From a virus, in the IMG/VR virus record IMGVR_UViG_3300037145_000024, positions 1 to 34,290 of that record: DNA of 34,290 bases; one strand, 5' to 3'. Both the position numbers and the translations under genes were made by a program. Each line of letters starts with the position of its first letter. Within the stretch, counting starts at the first letter, position 1. Shown one piece after another: positions 13,671 to 21,694 of the stretch. Below the pieces are notes generated by a model. The model searched no databases, had not been told where the DNA came from, and saw nothing but the letters and a program-made list of their open reading frames with translations.

Positions 13671-16619
13671 TCACCCCGCAGTCGCTGCCAGTTTCAATTC
13701 GTCTTTCTTGCCCAAAATCTGGAAGTCGAGCAGCTCGTCGGCGAAGGCCTGCGTCCCATAGTCAAATTTGAGCGAGACGCAATCGCCCTTCAGCGTGAAG
13801 CTGTTTTGCAGGCAATCGTACTTGTCCGAGTAAGCTGTCGTCGACGGCTGCAAAATCGGCGGATCCTGCGAAGTCGGCTGCAGGATCGCAAACGGCAGCG
13901 CCTGCGTCGGCTGGATCTCATCCATCAAGACTCCTACCGTCGGCCGCTTACCGACCGCCGCGCTCTTGGTCGCGACCCATGCGAGCTCTGCCGTTTGGCC
14001 CGTCGTGCAAAGCAGGATGACGCCCTTCACATCCCATGCCGGATAAGGCGCGCTGCTCGCTCCGTTCGGCGCTTCATCGGTGAAAACTGCTCCCGTCGTG
14101 TCACGCATGCGAATGACTCCGCCGCCGCTTGGCGGTCCGATGAGAACTTGGAACACGCCCGGCGAAACCTCGATCGATTGCACTGCGGATGTGCCGCCAT
14201 TGATGGCCGCGCGCGGACTCCAGAGCAATCCGCTCTCGGGCGGTGCGGCATTCGACATACGCCGCCATCCTACCGCGCCATCGGCAACATACATCGCCGT
14301 GTCGGTGGTGTTCGCGATATTCCACGAAATGAAAGTTCCGCCTGGCGTGTAAAGCGATGCGGAGATCCCGCCCGTCGTCGTCTTGATGAACTGATCGCCA
14401 ACCGGGAAGCCCACCTCCGTGTAGCCGCTCTGCGGATTGAATGGATACTGGATCGCAATCGAGCTCACCTTCAGATTCGATTCCATCAGGTAGTGTGCTG
14501 TGCCGAGGGTGTCGAGCGCATCGTAGCCGGCGAGAAACACCTTGTCATAGTAGGTCGTCGCGTAGAAGGGATTGGTCGACGTGCCGGTTCCTAAAATGAT
14601 TTCAATGCCTGCGGTCGTATAGACGAGCAAGCCTCCGTTTTCAACTGTCACCGCGACCATGCGAACGGGCACGCCCTGAAAGCCGATCGCGTTCAACGGC
14701 GGAAAAGCGGTGTTGCCGTTGCCTACAACCGTACCCGGCCCTCCGGAGTAGACGACGCTGTTGCCGAGAATCATCCACACGCGGTTCAGGTGATACACGG
14801 GAGCGGTCGACTGCAGCGCCGGCGGCGCGTTCGAAAGCGCAACGGGCGCCGCGATCAAAGCATCGAGCGCGCCATTCCCATTCGTCGACGTGTCGGTGAT
14901 GCCCAGCTCGTCATAAACCAAAAAGCTATAATTGTCGGCCGGCCGCGTCCCGGTGTGATTCTGGAAATTGTCGATCGCGAGCTGATCCTCAAGGATGAGC
15001 GTTGCCTGGCCCTGCGCTGTGCGCCAGATCCACACCTGATCCGTTTGATCGAGATTCGGACTCTCGACAAAGATGCACTCCAATGCGAAATAATCGAGCG
15101 GCGAATCGGCCGCTGCGTTCATCGGTCCGAGGATTGGGCCATTCACAACCGCCAAAGGTGAAGCCGTCGAAACGCTGCCGTCGACGCCGTGCGTCGAGAA
15201 AGCGTATCGAATCGTCGCCGTGGTGAGGATCGTTCCCGGCCCCAAGCACGTCCACGTCAGACCGCCATCGGTTGTCGTTACGCCGATGGTCGTCGCCCAC
15301 GTTGGTACGGTAGCTCCGCTGGTTCCTCCGCTGCCATTGGTAACCCGCTGAAGATTGCCGTTCGAATCCAGGATGACGCAGGTTCCAGTCCCGCCGGTCG
15401 CGCCAGAAGGGAAGACATAAAAGACGGTCAATGGCGCCCACGCGCCGAGCACGCCGAGATTCAGCCACTGCGTGCCGCCGTCCGATGTGATGCCCACGGA
15501 AGTTGTCGAGATCGCGGCCCATGTCGGATAAGCCCGGCCGGTAAGGGTTGCGCCCACCGAGGGGATCTCGATATTTCCGTTGCTGTCGAGGATCGCATAA
15601 TAAGCGGTCACACTGAAATTCGGTTGCCACCACCTGGTTCCGTTCGCTGCCGTGAGGATCGGGGCTTTCGTCGGCGCCGGCAATCCCCACGCGATCACCG
15701 CCGGGCCATAGCATTTCCATTGCTGGCCGCCGTCCGCGGTCACTGCAAATTTTGTCGCGCTGAAAGTCGGAATGGTCGCGCCGGTGATTCCCGTGCCCGT
15801 CGTTCCCTGGCCTGGATCCGCTGTCTCGACGTACGCGCTCTGCGCCTGCGTCACGCGCAGAATGCCCAGCGTCGAAGAGACTACGGTCACCGCGTACGTG
15901 TTGTTATTGAGCGATGTCGCGGTGGTGAAATCGGTGAACTTTACATTCACGCCTTGCAGGTTGGCGAATTGGTCGGGAATGTCCTGCGGATCGAAGTAAA
16001 TCCAGATGTGCGTTCCGTCTGATGAAGTCGAAACAGCCGGCAGAGTGATCCCGCCGAGCGCCATCTGCAGATGGTAGGGCGAAGCGCCGGAGTTGATGAG
16101 CTGCCCCGGCTGCGTGTTCGTCGAGGCTTGCCAGGTCTGATTCGGGGTGAGCCAGGCCTCAAGATCGACGCCATCGGTGAAAAACAATTCATTGGCGACG
16201 CCGAGAAAGCGGGTTTTCTGCGTCCCTGTTTTTGTAAATATATTTACTTTGCCGCCGGCTGTTCCGTCGTAAACGTTGCCGTCCTGGCCATCCAGCATGA
16301 CGCGGATCGAGCGCGCCAGGTTCTGAATGCACGAAAAGCTATAGAAGCTCAACACCTGCGGAAACGTGTTGGTGTTGTAGACGCTCGAGCCTGGCCGGCG
16401 CACATCCGTCAGTCTCATCGAGATCTCGCGGTTGATGCCGTCGATGATCGAATCGAAGCGCGACGCTGAATAAAATTTGCTGTAGAGATACGGCACCGCG
16501 GCATCGCGGTAGGGGCTGCGCTGGGTCCACTCGCCCGTCATCTGGCGTGCGCCCATGCCGAGCGCGCCGAACGCTGTCGGCTGCTTCTCTACGCCCGCTG
16601 CGTCAAACGGTCCCGGCAA
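13671..16619 (-). CDS. large tail protein, nozzle/tubular B-like (982 aa)
   Basis: A long beta-rich protein with an N-terminus (MPGPFDAAGVEKQ ... RFDSIIDGINREISMRLT) typical of large tail-nozzle proteins of short-tailed phages. Residues about 280-462 contain three copies of a module with consensus GATxPTW...GxTxxDGGxxW..LG (280-306, 361-389, 434-462), two of them preceded by ILDSNGN. The C-terminal part (RDTTGAVFTDE ... SDKYDCLQNSFTLKG) is beta-sheet-rich. It follows the adaptor-like proteins in the order tail proteins, nozzle, gp13, gp14. The start overlaps the end of the Cys-motif gene by 17 bases. Confidence 0.7.
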   Translation of the reverse strand: MPGPFDAAGVEKQPTAFGALGMGARQMTGEWTQRSPYRDAAVPYLYSKFYSASRFDSIIDGINREISMRLTDVRRPGSSVYNTNTFPQVLSFYSFSCIQNLARSIRVMLDGQDGNVYDGTAGGKVNIFTKTGTQKTRFLGVANELFFTDGVDLEAWLTPNQTWQASTNTQPGQLINSGASPYHLQMALGGITLPAVSTSSDGTHIWIYFDPQDIPDQFANLQGVNVKFTDFTTATSLNNNTYAVTVVSSTLGILRVTQAQSAYVETADPGQGTTGTGITGATIPTFSATKFAVTADGGQQWKCYGPAVIAWGLPAPTKAPILTAANGTRWWQPNFSVTAYYAILDSNGNIEIPSVGATLTGRAYPTWAAISTTSVGITSDGGTQWLNLGVLGAWAPLTVFYVFPSGATGGTGTCVILDSNGNLQRVTNGSGGTSGATVPTWATTIGVTTTDGGLTWTCLGPGTILTTATIRYAFSTHGVDGSVSTASPLAVVNGPILGPMNAAADSPLDYFALECIFVESPNLDQTDQVWIWRTAQGQATLILEDQLAIDNFQNHTGTRPADNYSFLVYDELGITDTSTNGNGALDALIAAPVALSNAPPALQSTAPVYHLNRVWMILGNSVVYSGGPGTVVGNGNTAFPPLNAIGFQGVPVRMVAVTVENGGLLVYTTAGIEIILGTGTSTNPFYATTYYDKVFLAGYDALDTLGTAHYLMESNLKVSSIAIQYPFNPQSGYTEVGFPVGDQFIKTTTGGISASLYTPGGTFISWNIANTTDTAMYVADGAVGWRRMSNAAPPESGLLWSPRAAINGGTSAVQSIEVSPGVFQVLIGPPSGGGVIRMRDTTGAVFTDEAPNGASSAPYPAWDVKGVILLCTTGQTAELAWVATKSAAVGKRPTVGVLMDEIQPTQALPFAILQPTSQDPPILQPSTTAYSDKYDCLQNSFTLKGDCVSLKFDYGTQAFADELLDFQILGKKDELKLAATAG

Positions 16620-16830
16620 TTAACTTCTCCATTGTTTTCGCGAGCTGCATACCCATTTCAGCGGCTAGGCGATCGATGGCTTCGATTTGCTCTTTAGTGA
16701 GGAAATCTGAAAGTGGCCGCCCCTCCCGGCATAGGCGATGCGGGACGATCTCACTTTCGTAATGATTGAAGCCTTTTAATGGGCCGAGTCGGTCCCGATC
16801 CATTCCGCAACCCGGACAAATATCCGTCAT
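16603..16830 (-). CDS. small zinc-ribbon-like protein (75 aa)
   Basis: CPGC at residues 5-8, with H23, H31 and C34, suggests one zinc site in the N-terminal half. The C-terminal half is a helix (TKEQIEAIDRLAAEMGMQLA). It overlaps both the upstream tail gene (ATGA) and the downstream large tail gene. No family name. Its place inside the tail genes suggests a small accessory inserted in the operon. Confidence 0.6.
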   Translation of the reverse strand: MTDICPGCGMDRDRLGPLKGFNHYESEIVPHRLCREGRPLSDFLTKEQIEAIDRLAAEMGMQLAKTMEKLIAGTV

Positions 16831-17534
16831 TTCGCTAACCCCGCCGCGCCCAGCTTCTGCAGCGCCTGGCTATTGGCAAGCGTGTTCATGAACCGATCCC
16901 ACTCGCCTAAGAAGATTGCGATCGCCTGCACACTGAGCCCGGTTTGCGCACCCAGCAATGCGGCGACGCCTTCCTGCGACCATGCCTGCGTGCGCGGATC
17001 GCCGATGAGCTGGCCGGCCATGGCCAGATAGAGCCGCTGGAAGATGTAACCGAATTCATCTGGCACCGGCCCGAACGTCGAGCCGTAACTGGTAATGATC
17101 GGCGCCTTCTTTTGAAAATCCATGAAGGCCGAATAATTGGCATCCGGAACCGTGTTCGTCCGCATGGTGATGTTGCCGGCGTTGTCGTCGTACTGCGGCG
17201 CGACCAGTGTCGGCCGGTCCTGCGTCGCACTCTTCGGCAGCGCGACCGCGCCCTCGAGTGGCTGCACGATTCCGTTACTGTCGACAAGCCAGTAGACTTC
17301 CGGCCAAAGCAGCGTGGCAATCGCAACCGATGTGTCCGTGCCGCCGGCAGTCGAGATCGCCCATGTGGCGTTGCTGCGGTTGAAACGCCAAACCATCGGC
17401 GGCCCGAGCATTCTCTGTAAAAGCAAATTGGCGAAGGTCAGGCCTGGCTCCATGTTCGACACATTGAGCGGCTGCTGGTGGAGCACGGTCTGGATCCAGG
17501 TGATGACTTGCTGCAGGTTGACTGTAACGGCCAT
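16827..17534 (-). CDS. tail structural protein, adaptor/tubular A-like (235 aa)
   Basis: The N-terminal region (residues 1-60) is helical. A beta-rich middle (WAISTAGGTDTSV ... YWLVDSNGIVQPLEG) and a helical C-terminal half with LAMAGQLIGDPR and ALLGAQTGLSV follow. The VDSNG motif echoes the module in the neighbouring tail proteins. Position directly before the large tail protein fits a head-tail adaptor or tubular A-like component. No family proven. Confidence 0.6.
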   Translation of the reverse strand: MAVTVNLQQVITWIQTVLHQQPLNVSNMEPGLTFANLLLQRMLGPPMVWRFNRSNATWAISTAGGTDTSVAIATLLWPEVYWLVDSNGIVQPLEGAVALPKSATQDRPTLVAPQYDDNAGNITMRTNTVPDANYSAFMDFQKKAPIITSYGSTFGPVPDEFGYIFQRLYLAMAGQLIGDPRTQAWSQEGVAALLGAQTGLSVQAIAIFLGEWDRFMNTLANSQALQKLGAAGLAK

Positions 17535-17549
17535 GGATGCCCGTCCATT

Positions 17550-18569
17550 CTAATAGGGGTTGTCGGCCGTGCGGTAGCCTGCCGAATTCGGCCAGACGTT
17601 CTCTACGGGGCTCGTGGCTGGGAGCAGGCCATAGCTGTTGATTTCCTTGTCGCCCTGGCGCGCCGCCTGGAGCGTGGGAACGAGATAGGGCGGGAATTCC
17701 TCCGGATTGCGCGGCTGTCCGGCCTCCCACTCCTTTTTGTCGTTCATGTCGGGGCTGGCGCCGAGGCAGTGATACCGGAAGATGCGCCGGAAATGGCGAA
17801 CGTAGCTGTCGGGGATGGGGTTGAGAAGCTGCCCGATCGTCTCGATCTTTGGCGGATCGAGCTGATAGGTCGGCGCGATTTGATAAACCGGCCCGGTCGC
17901 ATTCGGCAGCGGGTACACGCGAAAGCCCTGGCTGGTCGGCGAAACTACCGTCCAGATGACCGATCCATCCGTCACTGTCACGCCCTCGGCCGCATTGACA
18001 GCCGCGAGCGGCGCGGCGCTGCCGGTGGTACCAAAGCCGGTCACGATGAGCAGATTGCCGTTGGCGTCGATCATGCTCATGATCGGGTTTTCCATCACTG
18101 CGCCGCCGGTGATGAGCGCATAGAAAGTCACGTTGGCGCCTGGCCAGACACCGAAACTAAGATTCTGGTTGTACATCCACTGGAGCTGCCAGCCTGGCGG
18201 CGGCGTGTAGCTTTCAAAAGAAGAGATTCGCGGGAGAGCCCGGCGCCAAGTCACGCGCCAGTTCGGTTTGGGGATCATGGTGTTATTGATGTCGGTCTGG
18301 GTGCAGTCTTCGCCCCATCCGATCACACCGTTTGGCTGCGTGGGCTGCGGATAATCCTGCTGCCAGGAGTTGGTCAGAAACGGCACAGCCAGGGCCGAAT
18401 TCCATTTCCAGTTGAAACGGTCGCAGATCAAATCTGCCATCGCATCGTTGGCGAGCTCGAGCGTGAGCGTCTGCCCTACACCTGACGGAGCTTTCGACGG
18501 GTCTTTCATCCCGCGGCCGACTAGCCCATCAAGCACCGACCGCAGCGTGTATGTGGAGTTTCCTGCCAT
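17550..18569 (-). CDS. head-tail/tail structural protein (339 aa)
   Basis: A protein rich in Trp and Pro. Its N-terminal helical part (LTLELANDAMADLICDRFN) resembles phage adaptor proteins that start with a helix bundle. Residues about 167-210 contain one copy of the module also found three times in the large tail protein (IDANGNLLIVT ... GVTVTDGSVIWTVVSP). The C-terminal part has PDSYVRHFRRIFRYHCLG, a basic segment. The ATG follows directly after the previous stop. Structural role inferred from position and shared module. Confidence 0.62.
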   Translation of the reverse strand: MAGNSTYTLRSVLDGLVGRGMKDPSKAPSGVGQTLTLELANDAMADLICDRFNWKWNSALAVPFLTNSWQQDYPQPTQPNGVIGWGEDCTQTDINNTMIPKPNWRVTWRRALPRISSFESYTPPPGWQLQWMYNQNLSFGVWPGANVTFYALITGGAVMENPIMSMIDANGNLLIVTGFGTTGSAAPLAAVNAAEGVTVTDGSVIWTVVSPTSQGFRVYPLPNATGPVYQIAPTYQLDPPKIETIGQLLNPIPDSYVRHFRRIFRYHCLGASPDMNDKKEWEAGQPRNPEEFPPYLVPTLQAARQGDKEINSYGLLPATSPVENVWPNSAGYRTADNPY

Positions 18570-18899
18570 TTAAGGTACGACCTCTTGCGTCAGAATCAGA
18601 AACTTTGCGCGCGCCTGGCCATCGGAGGCATGCCACGCGCGGAGCAGCGCGTCGAATTGGTCGTTCTGCTCCATCAGGTCCCAACGCTTCACGCTAACCA
18701 GAGGCCCCATGCCGGACAGTTGCGCCGTTCCGACTTGAATGCAGTTCACTTCGCCGATGTAGCAGCCGGTAGAGCCCGATTCCGCCCCAGTCCGAATGAC
18801 TGGCAATTTGACGTGTTCTTTGCCGCCCCAATCGAAATGCTCTCCCACTTCTAAATCGGCGAAGGTGAGATGCTTGCCCTCATGCTGATGGCTCGACAT
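18570..18899 (-). CDS. hypothetical 109-aa protein
   Basis: The N-terminus is His-rich (SSHQHEGKHLTFADLEVGEHFDWGG), and the middle has a small beta-type region (GCYIGEVNCIQVGTAQL). No domain recognised. Ribosome site AAAAGGAGAACATT precedes the ATG. It lies at the start of the tail-protein group, after an 80-base gap with an inverted repeat. Confidence 0.58.
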   Translation of the reverse strand: MSSHQHEGKHLTFADLEVGEHFDWGGKEHVKLPVIRTGAESGSTGCYIGEVNCIQVGTAQLSGMGPLVSVKRWDLMEQNDQFDALLRAWHASDGQARAKFLILTQEVVP

Positions 18900-18928
18900 A
18901 ATGTTCTCCTTTTCGGTGGAGAGCCGAA

Positions 18929-18968
18929 CGCGCGCGGCGAAAGGGGAATCAGTCCTAAACCGCGCGCG
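18929..18968. repeat. GC-rich inverted repeat in intergenic gap
   Basis: The arms CGCGCGCGG (18929-18937) and CCGCGCGCG (18960-18968) can form a 9-bp stem with a 22-base loop. No T-run follows on either strand, so a simple intrinsic terminator is unlikely. The loop carries AAAGGGGAATCA on the plus strand, the same string used as ribosome site by several minus-strand genes. Role unknown. Confidence 0.4.
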
Positions 18969-18979
18969 CCCGGTCCCGC

Positions 18980-19285
18980 TTACCCCTGAGACTCAGACCC
19001 AGGCGCAGCAGCTTTCGCAGGCTGTTCGCGCAGCAACCCGGCATCGTCCAATCTCTGCGTGAGCTCGGCAACCGAGCCCGCAGCGCCGCCGCGCTTCAAT
19101 TTCTCCATATCGGCCTCGAGCGCGGAGAGCCGATCCTCGACCGTCATCCCGGCCGTCGATCTCGCAATTTGCGGCGCGGCGCCCTCGATGGTCGAAGTTG
19201 GCTTCGGTACGCTGGCTACGGGGCGGATGATGCCGATCGGCGCTCCGGCCGCGGCCTGTCGAATGTTTTGGAGTACTCGCGCCAT
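18980..19285 (-). CDS. hypothetical 101-aa protein with short coiled coil
   Basis: The N-terminus is Pro/Ala-rich. A helical segment TVEDRLSALEADMEKLKRGG (48-67) is likely to form a coiled coil, followed by a second helix (VAELTQRLDDAGLL). It begins after the intrinsic terminator at 19309-19348. GAGG precedes the ATG in an AT-rich leader. No family recognised. Confidence 0.58.
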   Translation of the reverse strand: MARVLQNIRQAAAGAPIGIIRPVASVPKPTSTIEGAAPQIARSTAGMTVEDRLSALEADMEKLKRGGAAGSVAELTQRLDDAGLLREQPAKAAAPGSESQG

Positions 19286-19308
19286 TTTTTAAATTCCTCG
19301 TTTCTTCG

Positions 19309-19348
19309 AAAAATAAGGGAAGCAGCCCTTTGGTGGCGGCCGCTTCCC
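19309..19348 (-). terminator. intrinsic terminator inside the late operon
   Basis: On the minus strand, GGGAAGCGGCC pairs with GGCTGCTTCCC (11 bp with one G-T pair, 10-base loop), followed by TTATTTTT. It lies in the 77-base gap between two minus-strand genes and should reduce transcription of the tail genes relative to the capsid genes. Confidence 0.75.
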
Positions 19349-19362
19349 CCTCTGCAAAGTTT

Positions 19363-19842
19363 CTAGCTCAGTTGCTGGATCGCGACGCCGGTCGCCGGAA
19401 CGAACGCAGGCGGAGGCGTGCTCTGGGCAACCACCGTCAGGGTGTCGGTCGCGGTGACGGTCGAGCCGTCCTGGTTGGTGACCACCACTGTCAGAGGTAG
19501 AATCGCACCAAGCACCACAGCCGAGCTGAGAGTGAGGGTCGCCGTCAGGCCGGTAGGATCGGTGCTGATAGGAGCGACCGAGGCGCCGGGATCGCCGGTC
19601 ACACTCCATGCCACACTGGCGGCAAGGAAGGGTCCTGCGTTGACGGGTTGAAGAGAAGCCTGGAAAATGGGCGAGTTGCCGGGGGAGATGGTTTGCACGG
19701 GAGTAGTCCTAATCTGCGTGATGACCACGCTGGTTGCTGGTACGAAAGAGTCATCCGAAAAGAGCTTACGCTCGATCCGGCGGAGGAGATGGAGGATTGC
19801 TTCCAATAATTTAACGGCCTGTTCGTCGGTATGCGAGCTCAT
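19363..19842 (-). CDS. Ig-like domain protein, probable virion decoration
   Basis: Residues about 1-30 form a helix (QAVKLLEAILHLLRRIERK). About 35-150 form an immunoglobulin-like (BIG-type) beta-sandwich, with VAWSVTGDPGASVAPIS and PLTVVVTNQDGSTVTATDTLTVVA. Such domains decorate phage capsids and tails and aid weak binding to surfaces. The start follows GGCGGAGGATTTAA. The gene is followed by the terminator at 19309-19348. Confidence 0.62.
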   Translation of the reverse strand: MSSHTDEQAVKLLEAILHLLRRIERKLFSDDSFVPATSVVITQIRTTPVQTISPGNSPIFQASLQPVNAGPFLAASVAWSVTGDPGASVAPISTDPTGLTATLTLSSAVVLGAILPLTVVVTNQDGSTVTATDTLTVVAQSTPPPAFVPATGVAIQQLS

Positions 19843-19913
19843 TTAAATCCTCCGCCTGTAAGTGTCGGCTCGGCGCAACACAAGCCGATGGTCAATGTAG
19901 CACAGCCAGCAGT

Positions 19914-20264
19914 TCACTTGTGCTGGAACAAAGCAAAATTCAAAATCTCGATCCCCACTCCGATAATTACGCCGGTCGCACTCACGATGGCAAAGACGGC
20001 TGGCCAAGTGACGCACTTGTTGAGCTGCTCGTTGACGGGCTCAATCTCTTTCCGCGTAACGAAGTTTTGTTGCGCGTCGGTGATCATGGAGCGCCATTCG
20101 TTCGTATTTTCGAACTTTTTCAGCGATTCCAGCTTAGCTTCGTCGACTGCTTTTTGCGACGCCAGGAAACGTTGCTCGTAGCGGCGATCCCGCTCATCCA
20201 TGACGGCCAGGACGTGCTCGCGCACTGTTTCGATAGTCCAATCTCTCTTCTCAAAGTCAGTCAC
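19914..20264 (-). CDS. C-terminal membrane-anchored coiled-coil protein (116 aa)
   Basis: Charged helices in residues 1-80 (DERDRRYEQRFLASQKAVDEAK and following) are joined to one hydrophobic segment near the C-terminus (about 86-113: WPAVFAIVSATGVIIGVGIEI). The layout matches XhlA-like or DUF1515-like small phage proteins. It sits 2 bases after the jelly-roll protein gene. It could tether virion or lysis components to the inner membrane; function not proven. Confidence 0.6.
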   Translation of the reverse strand: MTDFEKRDWTIETVREHVLAVMDERDRRYEQRFLASQKAVDEAKLESLKKFENTNEWRSMITDAQQNFVTRKEIEPVNEQLNKCVTWPAVFAIVSATGVIIGVGIEILNFALFQHK

Positions 20265-20266
20265 CG

Positions 20267-20911
20267 TTAGTTGCCGCTTACCTCGATCTGCGCAAACAAA
20301 AGCTGCATGCTGGTCAAGCTCAACGTTGAGGCGATGGTCAGAGCCAGTGTGAGCGCCTGCTGCAGATTCAGCGAACCGATCACCGCTGTGTTGCCGTCGA
20401 GATAACTTGCCACGGCCGCGGCCGGTGTGTTCGCGGTGATATTCAACTTCACTTCGCCATGCGCTTCGATGGTCGCTGCCGATCCGCCCGCCGCCGCAAC
20501 GCTCAAGCTGAATTCAAACGAAAACGGCATATTCGTTGAGGCTGTCGTTGACAGTGCCGCGGCGGTGATCGAAACCAGATTTGTCGCCCCGAGGTTGAGA
20601 GCGAACGTCAGCACCGGCGCGGTCGTTCCCGGCGACGTGTAGATGCCGCGGCCGCGTATCCGCAATGTCCGGTTGACGCGATTCAACAGCCAGCTATTCA
20701 ACGCCTGGCTGATGAGGTTCTGCGCCGTCGTGATCGTGGTGAGCGCCGTCTGCTCCTGGAGAGTGAGAATCGCCGCCGTGAGCAGTTGCTCGCCGCCTGC
20801 GCCGATCGCGGCCAACAGGCCATTCTTGCTATCCAGCGCCAGGCCTGGCGCATTCCCGTTCTGGCCGGTCGCGTTGCTCGGTCCCTGCGTGAGTGTCTCG
20901 AATTGCGACAT
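20267..20911 (-). CDS. beta-rich structural protein, jelly-roll type (214 aa)
   Basis: After a helical N-terminus (about 30-80), residues 85-214 are regular beta strands with alternating hydrophobics (VLTFALNLGATNLVSI, MPFSFEFSLSVAAAGGS). This pattern is common in phage head-decoration and fibre jelly-rolls. It resembles in outline the protein at 30452-31039, which suggests a shared fold. AGGATCATCA precedes the ATG. Likely a head-decoration or head-fibre protein. Confidence 0.55.
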   Translation of the reverse strand: MSQFETLTQGPSNATGQNGNAPGLALDSKNGLLAAIGAGGEQLLTAAILTLQEQTALTTITTAQNLISQALNSWLLNRVNRTLRIRGRGIYTSPGTTAPVLTFALNLGATNLVSITAAALSTTASTNMPFSFEFSLSVAAAGGSAATIEAHGEVKLNITANTPAAAVASYLDGNTAVIGSLNLQQALTLALTIASTLSLTSMQLLFAQIEVSGN

Positions 20912-21009
20912 TGATGATCCTGCTTTCCGCGCCGGCGGCGCTCACGACATTGGTGCTCGAAACTTAACAGCCCGCTTGAAACTTCACAGTCTTGAGAATC
21001 TTTACGGGT

Positions 21010-21603
21010 TTACTTCCACTCGGGAATGAAGGTGTTTCCATCGTCGTCCTGATATTCCCACGTTGGACCTAGCATCGGGCGGAGTTTGTTCGTCTTCGCG
21101 TCCTTCAGCAAGTTTTCGTAAAATCTCACGTCCTCGTTGTAGAGCTTGATGCGCTCTCCGATCTGCTGCGGCGTTTCGCCGGGAAATTGGGGCTTCTTCG
21201 ATTTGCGCCCCAGATGTGGCCGCTGCTCGTGCAGATCACAGCGCGGGCATTGGATCAAAAAATTATTGGAGAAAAACACGCGGGAGATATAGAGTGCGCT
21301 TTTCCCATCGCCCTCGTACTGATCCTCGGGCCCGCCGCCCTGCTTATGGAGGCATACCTCGCGCTGAATGTAACGCTGCAGCCCCGCGGCCTTTGCGAGC
21401 AACGCCTGCCGCTGTTTGTTCTGCGCGCTCCGCTGTTCGCGGGTCTGCGTGAAAGTCTGATTTTCTTCGATCTGCCGGCTGCGCGCCAGCATCTTCGTCT
21501 GGAGATCGACGATCGCGATCGCCTTCTGGATTTCTTCGAGAGACATGTCTTGCATCTCTTCGAGCGAGATCTCTTCCAGTTTCTCAGGCTTAAAATCTTC
21601 CAT
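21010..21603 (-). CDS. zinc-motif protein downstream of the capsid gene (197 aa)
   Basis: The N-terminal half is a charged coiled coil (LEEISLEEMQDMSLEEIQ ... MLARSRQIEENQTF). The middle carries REVCLH and QCPRCDLHEQRPH, which can form one zinc site. The C-terminus is helical then extended. The ATG at 21603 lies 7 bases after GGGAG; the GTG one codon before is less likely. It is the first gene after the post-capsid terminator. No family recognised. Confidence 0.62.
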   Translation of the reverse strand: MEDFKPEKLEEISLEEMQDMSLEEIQKAIAIVDLQTKMLARSRQIEENQTFTQTREQRSAQNKQRQALLAKAAGLQRYIQREVCLHKQGGGPEDQYEGDGKSALYISRVFFSNNFLIQCPRCDLHEQRPHLGRKSKKPQFPGETPQQIGERIKLYNEDVRFYENLLKDAKTNKLRPMLGPTWEYQDDDGNTFIPEWK

Positions 21604-21616
21604 CACAATGCTCCCT

Positions 21617-21655
21617 CAAAAATCCCCCGGCGAACAGGAGACCGACTCGCCGGGG
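21617..21655 (-). terminator. intrinsic terminator after the major capsid gene
   Basis: On the minus strand, CCCCGGCGA pairs with TCGCCGGGG (9 bp, 13-base loop) and is followed by GATTTTTG. Location directly downstream of the capsid gene parallels the terminator after gene 10 in T7, where it keeps capsid mRNA levels above those of later genes. Confidence 0.75.
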
Positions 21656-21668
21656 AAGTTGCCTTGTT

Positions 21669-21690
21669 CTTCTCGCCTTTTCGCGAGAAG
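21669..21690 (-). ncRNA. mRNA hairpin just after the capsid stop codon
   Basis: CTTCTCGC and GCGAGAAG form a perfect 8-bp stem with a 6-base loop, starting 5 bases past the capsid stop codon and before the terminator. There is no U-run. It probably protects or marks the 3' end of the capsid mRNA, or serves as a processing site. Confidence 0.4.
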
Positions 21691-21694
21691 CCTG

